Source of the DNA: Castellaniella sp049651205
Lineage (GTDB): Bacteria > Pseudomonadota > Gammaproteobacteria > Burkholderiales > Burkholderiaceae_B
NCBI RefSeq assembly: GCF_049651205.1
Contig: NZ_JBASBR010000004.1
Location: forward strand, 310,001-374,000
Reading direction: 5' to 3'
DNA length: 64,000 nucleotides
Made by a program: the position numbers and the translations under genes. The notes beneath the pieces are model-generated. The model worked only from the letters and a program-made list of their open reading frames with translations, searched no databases and had not been told where the DNA came from. The stretch's first letter is position 1. Each line of letters begins with the position of its first letter. Shown piece by piece: positions 43,733 to 52,791 of this stretch.

Positions 43733-44353
43733 TTACTCGGCTGCCGGGGCTTCCGGAGCGTCGCTGGCGGAGGCATCATCGGCTGCCGCACCCTTGGGTG
43801 CAGAGGCCTGGGCCAGCAACGGGTTGACGTCGTCGCCGTGCGGCACGTATTTGACGCCGATCGGCAAGGTGATGTCGGCCAGGTGCAAGCGGGCATTACC
43901 CACCATGCCACCAAGATCAACTTCGACGAACTTGGGCAGGTTGGCAGGCAAGCAGGTGATATCGAGCTCGGACGGGCCGTGGGTGATGACCTGTCCTGCC
44001 AGCTTGACGGCCGGGCTTTGATCGGCATTGAGATAGTGCACGGGCACCTTGGTGCTGACCGCCTGCGATGCATCTACGCGCTGAAAATCGACGTGCAACA
44101 CCAGCGCTTTGTACGGGTGCCACTGAACCGCGCGCACCAGCACGGGCTCGGTTTTGCCGTCCAGCACCATATCGAGGATGGAGGCGTGGAATTCTTCTTT
44201 GTTCAGGGCGTGGTAGATCTCGTTGTGATCGAGTTCGATATTGGCGGGGGCAGACTTGCCACCATAAACAATGGCAGGCACCCGACCGGCGTGGCGCAGG
44301 CGGCGGCTCGCACTCGAACCCTGGACGCTACGTGAAGTGGCGGTAAATTTCAT
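43733..44353 (-). CDS. rplY: Large-subunit ribosomal protein L25, long CTC-type
   Basis: Binds 5S rRNA in the 50S subunit. The 206-residue product has the N-terminal L25 fold (MKFTATSRSVQGSSASRRLR) and the additional C-terminal TL5/CTC beta domain, ending in an Ala/Pro/Glu-rich tail (ASDAPEAPAAE). E. coli L25 has only the first domain (94 residues). The ATG at 44353 has GGAG 7 nt upstream. It lies downstream of prs; three small hairpins fill the gap. Confidence 0.96.
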   Translation of the reverse strand: MKFTATSRSVQGSSASRRLRHAGRVPAIVYGGKSAPANIELDHNEIYHALNKEEFHASILDMVLDGKTEPVLVRAVQWHPYKALVLHVDFQRVDASQAVSTKVPVHYLNADQSPAVKLAGQVITHGPSELDITCLPANLPKFVEVDLGGMVGNARLHLADITLPIGVKYVPHGDDVNPLLAQASAPKGAAADDASASDAPEAPAAE

Positions 44354-44369
44354 GGAAAACTCCAAAATC

Positions 44370-44435
44370 GGGGCCCGCAGGCCCCATCAAAACAGCAGCG
44401 CAAGCTGCGTTAACCCCCGCCGCGACCAGCGGGGG
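44370..44435 (-). promoter_or_regulatory. Three consecutive hairpins in the prs-rplY intergenic leader
   Basis: In transcript order: CCCCCGC/GCGGGGG (44435-44414), GCAGC/GCTGC with a 4-nt loop (44408-44395), and GGGGCC/GGCCCC (44385-44370). The second is followed by TGTTTT and the third by GATTTT, so either could attenuate read-through. The last hairpin ends 16 nt before the rplY ATG, just upstream of its ribosome site. A role in ribosomal-protein autoregulation is possible but unproven. Confidence 0.5.
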
Positions 44436-44445
44436 GTGAAAAAAA

Positions 44446-45396
44446 TCAATCGGCAAACAGCGAACTGACGGATTCGGCTGTGGCGATGCGCAAAATGGTT
44501 TCACCCAATAAGGAGGCGCAGGACAGCTGACGAATCTTGCTGCAATTGCGGGCAGTCTCGGACAGCGGGATGGTGTCGGTGACGACCACTTCGTCGAGCG
44601 CGGACTCTTGAATGCGTTTGACGGCTTCGCCAGAGAGCACCGGATGGGTGCAATAGGCGTACACCAGACCCGCACCACGGTCTTTAAGCGCTTGTGCCGC
44701 CTTGCACAGCGTGCCTGCAGTGTCGACCATGTCGTCCATGATGAGGCAGGTGCGGCCGTTGACGTCGCCGATGATGTTCATGACTTCTGACACATTGGCG
44801 CGCGGGCGGCGCTTGTCGATGATGGCCAGATCGGACTCGAGCTGCTTGGCCAGGGCACGCGCCCGCACCACGCCACCGATATCAGGCGACACCACCACCA
44901 GGTTCTGGAAATTGCGGCTCCAGATATCACCCAGCAAAATAGGGCCGGCATAGATGTTGTCGACAGGGATATCGAAGAACCCCTGGATCTGATCTGCGTG
45001 CAGATCCATCATCATGATGCGGTCGACGCCCACAGACTGGAGCATGTTGGCCACTACCTTGGCGGAGATGGACACGCGGGCGGAACGCGGACGACGGTCT
45101 TGGCGGGCATAGCCAAAATACGGGATGGCTGCCGTGATGTTGCGAGCCGAAGCACGGCGCAGGGCATCAACCATCACCATGATTTCCATGAGATTGTCGT
45201 TGGTGGGTGCACAGGTGGGCTGCAACACAAAAACGTCTTTGCCACGCACGTTTTCGTTGATTTCGACCATGACTTCGCCGTCTGAAAACCGGCCAACTGT
45301 CATTTTGCCCAGTGACATATCCAGATGATTCACCACATCGACAGCCAGGCGAGGATTGGCTGTTCCGGTAAAAATCATGAATCTGTCTTGTGTCAT
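44446..45396 (-). CDS. prs: Ribose-phosphate pyrophosphokinase
   Basis: Makes 5-phosphoribosyl-1-pyrophosphate from ribose-5-phosphate and ATP for nucleotide, His and Trp synthesis. The 316-residue product has the ATP/metal region MMMDLHADQIQGFFDIPVDN, the PRPP loop LIMDDMVDTAGTL and GRFSDGEVMVEI. Length matches the family (315). It lies downstream of ispE and tRNA-Gln and upstream of rplY, the usual Burkholderiales order. Confidence 0.98.
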   Translation of the reverse strand: MTQDRFMIFTGTANPRLAVDVVNHLDMSLGKMTVGRFSDGEVMVEINENVRGKDVFVLQPTCAPTNDNLMEIMVMVDALRRASARNITAAIPYFGYARQDRRPRSARVSISAKVVANMLQSVGVDRIMMMDLHADQIQGFFDIPVDNIYAGPILLGDIWSRNFQNLVVVSPDIGGVVRARALAKQLESDLAIIDKRRPRANVSEVMNIIGDVNGRTCLIMDDMVDTAGTLCKAAQALKDRGAGLVYAYCTHPVLSGEAVKRIQESALDEVVVTDTIPLSETARNCSKIRQLSCASLLGETILRIATAESVSSLFAD

Positions 45397-45490
45397 GGTA
45401 TCGAACCAGTGGTGTCAAATGACAAGGCTGTTGACCAGTGCCCGGCGGGACCGACTCAACAGCCTGAAACAAATGTCTGAAATGGAAGTA

Positions 45491-45567
45491 TGGCTGGGGA
45501 AGAAGGATTCGAACCTTCGCATGCTGGAATCAAAATCCAGTGCCTTAACCAGCTTGGCGATTCCCCA
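45491..45567 (-). tRNA. tRNA-Gln (anticodon TTG)
   Basis: A 77-nt tRNA with encoded CCA. Acceptor TGGGGAA/TTCCCCA, anticodon stem CTGGA/TCCAG around loop TTTTGAT, T arm GAAGG-TTCGAAT-CCTTC, and discriminator G73. All stems pair fully. It lies 6 bp after the ispE stop, so it is probably processed from the ispE-prs transcript. Confidence 0.98.
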
Positions 45568-45573
45568 GCAGTA

Positions 45574-46527
45574 TTAATCCACTACCCAACCCCGAAGCGG
45601 ATGATCATCAAGCCCCTGGCAAACCCAGGTGTTTTCGATCGCCACATCAGGCAGGTTGTTTATTTTACCGATTATCCGGTTTTGCTGCATCCGGGCTTGC
45701 CGGACATCAGAAAACGGCGCAAACAGACAAGAACCCGAGCCAGTCATTCGGGCGTCAAGCCCCGCATCATGCATTGCCACAAGAACCCTGGCAATCATGG
45801 GGTGGTGCCGACACGCGACAGGCTGAAGATCGTTGCAGCCAAATAGGCTGCTATGACGTGTTTGCCAATCAGCAAAGACCGAGATTTTTACCGATTCTGA
45901 ATCTCTTGTCAAATCAGGATCCCGAAAAATGCCAACTGTGTCGGTATGCACCTTTGGGCGTACCACCCAATACGCCTGGGGCGGCATCGACAAAGGATGG
46001 AGGTCTTCGCCAATGCCCTGCGCAAAGGCATTCTGGCCAAACACAAACACCGGCACATCCGCCCCCAGGGGCAGCGCCAGACGCAGGAGGGCGGTGCGAT
46101 CAAGCCCTGTACCCCAGAGACGGTTAAGTGCCAGCAGGGTCGTGGCCGCATCGCTTGAGCCGCCACCCAGGCCACCACCGGCAGGGATACTTTTTTGGTA
46201 ACGGATGCGGGCTCCGTACGATGTGCCCGTAGCCTGCTGCAGGCGCAAGGCAGCCCTCAAGACCAGATCCTGCTCGGCCGCCAGACCCACCAGGCCCTCG
46301 CCCTCCCGGACAACCCGGCCGTCCGAGGTACGCTCAAAAAACAACTTGTCCTGCAGATCGATAAAGCGAAAGGCAGTCTGCAACAGGTGGTAGCCATCCG
46401 CACGGCGCCCGGTGACATGCAAGAACAGGTTGAGCTTGGCGGGTGCCGGGACGTCGTATAGCGCAGTGGCCGGCGCGCGGGCGGCCAAACGGGGGCTGAC
46501 AGGGGATGGATCGGGATGGCCGGACAC
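45574..46527 (-). CDS. ispE: 4-diphosphocytidyl-2-C-methyl-D-erythritol kinase
   Basis: GHMP-family kinase of the MEP isoprenoid pathway. The 317-residue product has PAPAKLNLFLHVTGRRADGY near the N-terminus, the ATP loop PAGGGLGGGSSDAATTLLAL and the C-terminal DARMTGSGSCLFAPF. The first start is GTG 46527, 4 nt after the lolB stop; no ATG precedes the conserved region, so GTG is accepted, though about 20 variable residues lead the domain. It follows lolB and precedes tRNA-Gln. Confidence 0.95.
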   Translation of the reverse strand: MSGHPDPSPVSPRLAARAPATALYDVPAPAKLNLFLHVTGRRADGYHLLQTAFRFIDLQDKLFFERTSDGRVVREGEGLVGLAAEQDLVLRAALRLQQATGTSYGARIRYQKSIPAGGGLGGGSSDAATTLLALNRLWGTGLDRTALLRLALPLGADVPVFVFGQNAFAQGIGEDLHPLSMPPQAYWVVRPKVHTDTVGIFRDPDLTRDSESVKISVFADWQTRHSSLFGCNDLQPVACRHHPMIARVLVAMHDAGLDARMTGSGSCLFAPFSDVRQARMQQNRIIGKINNLPDVAIENTWVCQGLDDHPLRGWVVD

Positions 46528-46531
46528 AGAC

Positions 46532-47113
46532 TTAATCGCGACCCATCACCAGTTGCAAACGCCACTGGCCTTGGTCGTCATGACGCGACAAACGCACCCG
46601 CAAGGGCCCTTGTGCATCGTAATCAGACAGCTGTACCTGCCAGCCATCTTGCTGGAAAGCCTGCAGACGGCCCTGGGGGTCGCGCTGTACCTGTTGCACT
46701 GGATGGTTGGGCGTGGTGCGGCCCTGAATCCAGCTGCGCAGGCCCGACACGGGCATGGGATGCCCCCACACCTGCGTCAGCAGTGCATCCGGAGATGGTG
46801 CGGATTCGCTGCTGCCGTCTGCGCGCTGAAGCACGGCGCGCTGCGGTGTGACATGAATACGGGCCAGCACGCTGCCCAGCGGATTGCTGAGATCCAGCTG
46901 CAAGGTATCGCGACTATCACGCCAGGAGAACCCACCCTGGGCGGCATAAGGGCTTTGCGCCACGGGCTGCAAATTGACAGCAAACCGGCCGATGCGATCA
47001 AAGGCCGACCCTGTCCCCTGAATATGGGCCGGTGTGGCGCAACCCGCAAGCCACATCACAAAACCCAGCGCCAGTGCTCCGCGCAATGCGCGCAAAAAAG
47101 AAAACAGTGTCAT
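46532..47113 (-). CDS. lolB: Outer-membrane lipoprotein LolB
   Basis: Receives lipoproteins from LolA and inserts them into the outer membrane. The 193-residue product has a lipoprotein signal (ALALGFVMWLAGC, lipobox LAGC), so it is itself lipidated at that cysteine and stays in the outer membrane because Ala follows. Body features such as GRFAVNL, GGFSWRDSRDTLQLDL and YDAQGPLRVRLSR match LolB. Its ATG overlaps the stop of the TPR gene by 4 nt (ATGA). Confidence 0.93.
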   Translation of the reverse strand: MTLFSFLRALRGALALGFVMWLAGCATPAHIQGTGSAFDRIGRFAVNLQPVAQSPYAAQGGFSWRDSRDTLQLDLSNPLGSVLARIHVTPQRAVLQRADGSSESAPSPDALLTQVWGHPMPVSGLRSWIQGRTTPNHPVQQVQRDPQGRLQAFQQDGWQVQLSDYDAQGPLRVRLSRHDDQGQWRLQLVMGRD

Positions 47114-48942
47114 GGCAGCTTGACTCCAAGACGGTGCAAGGTGTCCTGAAGCGCAGCATTGTCGGGATCAGAGCGCAGGCCTTCTGCCCAGATACGCCGG
47201 GCCTCTGCACGACGATTGAGCATCCAGAGCGTTTCGCCCAGATGCGCGGCGACATCAGCAGCCTGCAGTTGATCATAGGAGCGGCGCAGGTACTCAAGCG
47301 CGCCTTGATAGTCGCGCGTACGAAACAGATACCAGCCCACACTATCCAGGATATAGGCGTTGTCCGGATCCAGATCGAGGGCTCGCTCGAGGAGGTCGCG
47401 CGCCTCGGGCAGATTGCGATTGGCCTCGACATAGGTGTAGCCCAGCGAGTTATACGCATTGGCGTTGTCCGGCTCAAGCTCGATGACACGCCGCATCAGG
47501 GCTTCGAACTCTGCCGTTTTACCCTGCGCATGCAGCAGCATCCCGAGGTCGTACTTGATCTCTGAGGTATCAGGCATTTCGAGGTCGGCGGCTTTCAGGA
47601 CATCGACAGCCTCGTCGGTGCGCCCGGCATCCCGGTAAATAGATGCAAGCGTCAGCTGCACCACAGCACGTTCGCGACGATCCACGGGCTTGATGGCATC
47701 CAATACGGCCCGGGCCTGGGCAAGATTGCCCAGCTTGCCATACAGCACGGCGATATGTGTCTGCGCCTGGAACCGCAGGGAAGGCTCGTCGATGGACTGC
47801 AACTGGCGAATAGCCTCTTTGAGGTTTCCCTCGCGCTCGGCAATCCGCACCAGCAGCAAACGCGCGTCCGAAACATCGGCCTGCGCTGTACTGGCACCAT
47901 CGGCCACACTCTTGCGGCGCTGCTGCTGAATCAGGATGTATTCATTAAGCAAGCCCCTGGCTGCCTCGTAGCGCCCTGCCCGGGCGTTGACTTCGGCCTC
48001 GGTATAGAGAAGATCAAAATCTTCGGGGGTGCGTTGGCGCATCTCGCCCAACTGCCGAAGGGCTTCGTCAAACTGCCCCTGCGAAGTCAGCCGGCTGACC
48101 AGCAGTAGCTGCAGGGAGCGCTGATCCGGGTGCTTGGCCAGATAGGCGTAAGTATCCCCCAGCGCCTGGCGGGGTTCTACCCGCAAGCCATACTCCAGGA
48201 TGCGTTGCGCCGCATCCGGAGAATCCGGATCCAGGGCCTGGCCCTGATAGGCCTCGTTTACGGCACGGCGCGGCTCGCCTGCCGCCCAGGCGGCATCCGA
48301 CAAGGCCAGATGGGCCAGTGAGGAGGTTTTGACAACATCAACCAGAGCTTTATCGAGCACATCCAGGGCCAGGCGCTTGTCGGTCATTTTGGAAACGATA
48401 CCAGCCGCTTGCACGATCGCCCCGTCTTTATCGTCGGCCACCGCGATGCGGCGCGCCAGCGTGTGGGCCAGACCATCCGTTTGGCCACTGGATGCAGACA
48501 GCGCCAGCGAGGCGGCCACCGCCTCAGGATTATTGGGGTCGAGTGTGGCCCACTGACGTGCGGCTTGTAGCGCAAGCGCCAGGTTGCGGCCAGTCATGGC
48601 CATCTGAAAGGCACGCTGCCCAAGGCGCGGATCGAGTGTGTCTCGCGCCAGACCAAGAAGCTCTTGGGCAGAATCGTTATAGTTTCCCTGCTGGGCTGAG
48701 AGCTCGGCCACCAGAATGCGAAACAAAAGATCTGGGGTAAGCGAGACGTCGGGGGGTTCGCCTGCGCGCAGCCGGATGGTTTCGACGGACTCTGCAGGGC
48801 TAGGCAGATTGGCTGCCCAAGCAGTATCCTGCGCAGCAGCCAAGGCCAGCACCACGGGTAATACGGAAGCGGAGAGTCTCATCAGCGGTAACCAGGGCCG
48901 CAACGCGAGAAACGCCCGCGTCTGGTGGCAAAATTGCTTCAT
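47110..48942 (-). CDS. Exported tetratricopeptide-repeat protein
   Basis: A 610-residue TPR protein with an N-terminal signal peptide (LPVVLALAAAQDTAWAANLP). Many 34-residue TPR motifs are visible, clearest in the C-terminal third (ELEPDNANAYNSLGYTYVEA, then DLDPDNAYILDSVGWYLFRT). Homologues sit next to lolB-ispE across the betaproteobacteria. The function is unknown; it may be a scaffold for envelope assembly given the lolB partnership (4-nt overlap). The ATG at 48942 precedes a rather long basic leader; an internal ATG at 48882 is an alternative. It is divergent from mutM (25-bp gap). Confidence 0.88.
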   Translation of the reverse strand: MKQFCHQTRAFLALRPWLPLMRLSASVLPVVLALAAAQDTAWAANLPSPAESVETIRLRAGEPPDVSLTPDLLFRILVAELSAQQGNYNDSAQELLGLARDTLDPRLGQRAFQMAMTGRNLALALQAARQWATLDPNNPEAVAASLALSASSGQTDGLAHTLARRIAVADDKDGAIVQAAGIVSKMTDKRLALDVLDKALVDVVKTSSLAHLALSDAAWAAGEPRRAVNEAYQGQALDPDSPDAAQRILEYGLRVEPRQALGDTYAYLAKHPDQRSLQLLLVSRLTSQGQFDEALRQLGEMRQRTPEDFDLLYTEAEVNARAGRYEAARGLLNEYILIQQQRRKSVADGASTAQADVSDARLLLVRIAEREGNLKEAIRQLQSIDEPSLRFQAQTHIAVLYGKLGNLAQARAVLDAIKPVDRRERAVVQLTLASIYRDAGRTDEAVDVLKAADLEMPDTSEIKYDLGMLLHAQGKTAEFEALMRRVIELEPDNANAYNSLGYTYVEANRNLPEARDLLERALDLDPDNAYILDSVGWYLFRTRDYQGALEYLRRSYDQLQAADVAAHLGETLWMLNRRAEARRIWAEGLRSDPDNAALQDTLHRLGVKLP

Positions 48943-48967
48943 CGAAAGAGGATCTTATCACCCCGCC

Positions 48968-49795
48968 ATGCCTGAACTGCCAGAAGTCGAAACCACACGT
49001 CGCGGAATCGCCACGGTTATGCCGGGGCGCACCCTGCGGCAACTGATAGTCCACGAAAGCCGCCTGCGCTGGCCCATCCCGCCGGATCTGCCGGGTCTCC
49101 TGGAAAACCGCACCGTGCTGGCCTGCGAGCGCCGCGGCAAGTATCTGCTGATCCGCTTTGAACACGGCACCCAGATTGTTCATCTGGGAATGTCGGGGTC
49201 TTTGCGCCGTGTGCCGCTGGATGAGCCCTTGCGCAAACATGACCACGTGGAATGGTGCTTTGATGATGCCCGGTTTTTGCTGCACGACCCCCGCCGCTTT
49301 GGCGCGGTGCTGTGGCATCCTGAAACCGACGGCCCACTGGCACAACACCCTTTGCTGGCAAATCTGGGCATCGAACCCTTTGACCCAGGCTTTACCCCCG
49401 AGCGACTGCACGCAGGGCTGCAGGGACGCAGGCAAGCGATCAAGCCCCTGCTGCTGGCGGGCAAGATCGTGGTGGGCGTGGGCAACATCTACGCATCAGA
49501 GTCTTTGTTTCTGGCAGGAATCGACCCACGCACACCGGGCAGCCGGATTTCGCGCCCCAAAAGCGTACGGCTGCATGCCGCCATCCAGACGACACTAACC
49601 CAGGCCCTGGACGCCGGTGGCAGTACCCTGCGTGACTATGTCAATGCCCAAGGCACCCCGGGCGCCTACTTTACATTGCACGCAGCGGTGTACGAGCACC
49701 AGAACCAGCCCTGCCCACGCTGTGGCAGCCTGATCCGCCGCATTATCCAGGGGCAGCGTGCCACGTACTTTTGCCCGGGTTGCCAAAAACGCTGA
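48968..49795 (+). CDS. mutM: Formamidopyrimidine-DNA glycosylase
   Basis: Base-excision-repair glycosylase/AP lyase for 8-oxoguanine and FaPy. The 275-residue product starts MPELPEVETTRRGI, with catalytic Pro2 and Glu3. It has the helix-two-turn-helix region with KPLLLAGKIVVGVGNIYASE and the C-terminal zinc finger CPRCG...YFCPGCQ. The ATG at 48968 is certain because Pro2 must be the N-terminus. A longer frame upstream is spurious. Confidence 0.98.
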   Translation: MPELPEVETTRRGIATVMPGRTLRQLIVHESRLRWPIPPDLPGLLENRTVLACERRGKYLLIRFEHGTQIVHLGMSGSLRRVPLDEPLRKHDHVEWCFDDARFLLHDPRRFGAVLWHPETDGPLAQHPLLANLGIEPFDPGFTPERLHAGLQGRRQAIKPLLLAGKIVVGVGNIYASESLFLAGIDPRTPGSRISRPKSVRLHAAIQTTLTQALDAGGSTLRDYVNAQGTPGAYFTLHAAVYEHQNQPCPRCGSLIRRIIQGQRATYFCPGCQKR

Positions 49796-49837
49796 CCCTA
49801 CCCACCCGGCACACCGCGACGACAGCCCGCTGGATGA

Positions 49838-51256
49838 TTATTGAGCCTGCAAGACCTTGCCGGGGTTGAACATGCCCTGAGGATCCAGGGCGGCCTTGAT
49901 CTGGTGCATCAGCGCCATCTCGACGGGATCCTTGAACTGAGGCAAGGCATCGCGCTTGAGCTGCCCCACCCCATGCTCGGCACTGATCGACCCACCCACG
50001 GCATGGACGCGCGCATGCACCAGCGCATAGACGTCATCCTGGCGGGCCAGCAGCTGGCCTTCGGCCCAATCGGCGCCGCGTGCGACGTTGTAATGCAGGT
50101 TGCCATCGCCGAGATGCCCGAAAATGACATGACGGATGCCAGGAAATGCTGCCTGCAGGGCGGCATTGGTTTGTTCGACAAACTCGGCCATCCGGGATAC
50201 CGGGATGGATACATCGTGCTTGATGCTTTTGCCGGATTCTTTTTCGGCCAGCGGGATGCTTTCGCGCAGATGCCACAAGGCATGACTTTGCGCCATGGAC
50301 TCTGCAATGACGGCATCCTGCACCACACCCGCTTCAAGGGCCTCGCCGATGACAACTTCGAAACGCTCGCGCGCATGGGCTTCAGACTCGCTGTCGGAGA
50401 GCTCGAGCAAGGCAAACCAGGGCAGTTGGGCCGAAGCACCTTCGAAGGGAATCCGCTGCTGCGGAAAGCAGCGGGCCACCTCCTGCAGACAGTTGCCTGC
50501 CATGAGCTCGAAGCCGGTAAGTGCCGGCCCCAGGCCTGCCCGCGCCCGCGCCAGCATGTCGATGGCGGCGGCGATTGAATCCAGCGCCAACAAAGCCGTG
50601 CAACGCGCCACCGGTAAGGGATGCAGTTTGAGTGTGGCGGCCGTGATGACCCCAAGCGTGCCCTCGCTACCGATGAACAGATCGCGTAGATCGTAGCCCG
50701 TGTTGTCTTTGCGCAGGCCCCGCAGGCCGTGCCAGATTTCGCCCTGAGCAGTGACGACCTCCAGCCCCAGTGTGAGCTCGCGCATATTGCCGTAGCGCAA
50801 CACCTGCGTGCCACCGGCATTGGTGGCAAGATTGCCGCCAATGGTGCAGCTGCCTTCGGCAGCCAGACTAAGCGGAAACAGGCGCCCGGCCTCGCGGGCC
50901 GCCTGCTGCACCGACTGCAAAATGCAGCCGGCTTCGACATCCATGGTGTCGTTTTCGGTATCGATGCCGCGCACGCGATTGAGCCGCTGCAATGACAAAA
51001 TAACGGCCTGGCCTGAGTTGTCAGGGGTAGCGCCACCACACAAGCCGGTATTGCCACCCTGGGGGATCACTGGAATGCCCGCTTGTGCGCAATAGCGCAC
51101 AACGGCTGCGACTTCATCGGTGCTGCCCGGCCGCACCACGGCGCGGGCACGGCCACGGTAGCGCTCACGCCAATCAACCTCAAAGGCCTCCGCGTCTGCG
51201 CCTGTCAGAACCTGCGAAGCACCCACCAGCGCCTGCAACTCGACCAGATGATCCAT
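49838..51256 (-). CDS. FAD-linked 2-hydroxyacid dehydrogenase (GlcD/D2HGDH type)
   Basis: A 472-residue flavoprotein with an N-terminal PCMH FAD-binding domain (PVIPQGGNTGLCGGATPDNS, GGNLATNAGGTQVLRYGN) and a C-terminal FAD-oxidase domain with the metal/substrate motif HLGDGNLHYN and SAEHGVGQLKR. Candidates are D-lactate, glycolate or D-2-hydroxyglutarate; sequence alone does not choose. No GlcE/GlcF partners are adjacent, which argues against glycolate oxidase and for a single-subunit D-2-hydroxyacid dehydrogenase. It converges with mutM and is divergent from the phosphomannomutase gene. Confidence 0.88.
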   Translation of the reverse strand: MDHLVELQALVGASQVLTGADAEAFEVDWRERYRGRARAVVRPGSTDEVAAVVRYCAQAGIPVIPQGGNTGLCGGATPDNSGQAVILSLQRLNRVRGIDTENDTMDVEAGCILQSVQQAAREAGRLFPLSLAAEGSCTIGGNLATNAGGTQVLRYGNMRELTLGLEVVTAQGEIWHGLRGLRKDNTGYDLRDLFIGSEGTLGVITAATLKLHPLPVARCTALLALDSIAAAIDMLARARAGLGPALTGFELMAGNCLQEVARCFPQQRIPFEGASAQLPWFALLELSDSESEAHARERFEVVIGEALEAGVVQDAVIAESMAQSHALWHLRESIPLAEKESGKSIKHDVSIPVSRMAEFVEQTNAALQAAFPGIRHVIFGHLGDGNLHYNVARGADWAEGQLLARQDDVYALVHARVHAVGGSISAEHGVGQLKRDALPQFKDPVEMALMHQIKAALDPQGMFNPGKVLQAQ

Positions 51257-51401
51257 GTTTTGCCAATCCCTAAACCATGTCCGGAAGCTGCCATTGTAAT
51301 CGGCGATAATAGGGTTGTTTGCCGCTGGCCACCCACAGAGGCCTTGTCATCAGGGTGTACCTTTGGTCGTCAGCGCCTGTCTGTTCATCTCGAGAACCGC
51401 C

Positions 51402-52787
51402 GTGACCCCTGCCCTACCTGCCTCCGTCTTCAAAGCATACGATATCCGCGGAACCGTCCCGGATCAGCTCAATGATGTGTTTGCCTACAATCTGGGGCTG
51501 GCCCTGGCGGCCCAGGCACACCTCGAAAACGTCACCCGGCTGGTGGTGGGCCACGACGGCCGGCTCAGCAGCCCGTCACTGTCGCAGTCCTTGCAAGCCG
51601 GCCTGCACGCCGGCGGCATCCACACCACCGATCTCGGGCTGGTGCACACCCCCCTGGTCTATTTTGCAGCCCACGTCGATGGTTGCGGCTCAGGGGTGGC
51701 TATCACGGGCAGCCATAATCCGCCCGACTACAACGGCTTCAAACTGATGATGGCCGGGCGCACCCTGCATGGCGCAGACATCCAGGCCCTGCATAACCGT
51801 ATGGTCAATATCCAGGCCCCCGCCAACATGGCAAGCGGCCAGGCACACAAGCAAGATCTTGTTGATACCTACATCCAGCGTATCTGCCAGGATGTCCGGC
51901 TGAAACGGCCCATGCATATTGCCATCGACTGCGGCAATGGCGTAGGCGCCGTGGCGGCTGGGGCCCTATACCGAGCCCTGGGCTGCACCGTCGACGAGCT
52001 CTTCTGCACCGTCGACGGGCATTTTCCCAATCACCACCCGGATCCCGCCGAGCCAGCAAACCTGCAAGACCTGATCCACCACGTGCAAAGCACCGATTGC
52101 GAGCTGGGCCTGGCCTTTGACGGCGATGCCGACCGGCTGGGTGTCGTCACCCGCTCGGGCGAAATCATCTGGCCCGATCGCCAGATGGTGTTGTTTGCCC
52201 GCGATATTTTGCAGCGCCAGCCTGGTGCATCCATTATTTACGACGTCAAATGCAGCCGCCATCTGGGCCAGGCCATCCGCCAGGCCGGCGGGGTGCCGCT
52301 GATGTCGCAAACCGGCCATTCCCTGATCAAGGCGCGGCTGGCAGAAACCGGCGCCCCACTGGCCGGCGAAATGAGCGGCCACCTGTTTTTCAAGGAACGC
52401 TGGTTTGGCTTTGACGACGGCCTGTATGCAGGCGCACGGCTACTGGAGATTTTGTCTGCCAGCAACAACCCCAGCCAGTTGCTGGAATCCCTGCCACAGG
52501 GGCTCTCCACACCCGAGCTCAAGCTGGCCATGAACGAAGGCGAACCGCATCCCTTTGTCAAACGTCTGCAAACCGAAGGGCAGTTTCCCACAGCCATCGA
52601 CCGCATCACCATCGACGGCATCCGCGCCGAGTACCCCGACGGCTTCGGCCTGGCACGGGCATCCAACACCACTCCGGTGGTGGTGCTGCGCTTCGAGGGC
52701 GACACCCCCGAAGCCCTGTCACGCATCCAAAACGAGTTTCGCACCGCGATTGACGCCCTGCTGCCAGGGTGCAAGCTGCCGTTTTAA
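51402..52787 (+). CDS. Phosphomannomutase/phosphoglucomutase (AlgC/ManB type)
   Basis: Interconverts hexose 1- and 6-phosphates to feed nucleotide-sugar synthesis for surface glycans. The start is GTG 51402, giving 461 residues, the normal length; the longer frame to 51315 has no family similarity. The four active-site loops are visible: GSHNPPDYNGFK (phosphoserine), DGDADRLG (metal), GEMSGHLFF (sugar) and the phosphate-binding C-terminal loop ARASNTTPVVVLRFEG. It runs towards the glycan operon, ending 4 nt from the convergent fused glycosyltransferase gene. Confidence 0.93.
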   Translation: MTPALPASVFKAYDIRGTVPDQLNDVFAYNLGLALAAQAHLENVTRLVVGHDGRLSSPSLSQSLQAGLHAGGIHTTDLGLVHTPLVYFAAHVDGCGSGVAITGSHNPPDYNGFKLMMAGRTLHGADIQALHNRMVNIQAPANMASGQAHKQDLVDTYIQRICQDVRLKRPMHIAIDCGNGVGAVAAGALYRALGCTVDELFCTVDGHFPNHHPDPAEPANLQDLIHHVQSTDCELGLAFDGDADRLGVVTRSGEIIWPDRQMVLFARDILQRQPGASIIYDVKCSRHLGQAIRQAGGVPLMSQTGHSLIKARLAETGAPLAGEMSGHLFFKERWFGFDDGLYAGARLLEILSASNNPSQLLESLPQGLSTPELKLAMNEGEPHPFVKRLQTEGQFPTAIDRITIDGIRAEYPDGFGLARASNTTPVVVLRFEGDTPEALSRIQNEFRTAIDALLPGCKLPF

Positions 52788-52791
52788 ACCC

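Noticed and set aside
44414..44445. Hairpin plus A-run after prs as a terminator
   Set aside because: On the transcribed strand the U-run precedes the stem instead of following it, so it is the wrong order for intrinsic termination of prs.
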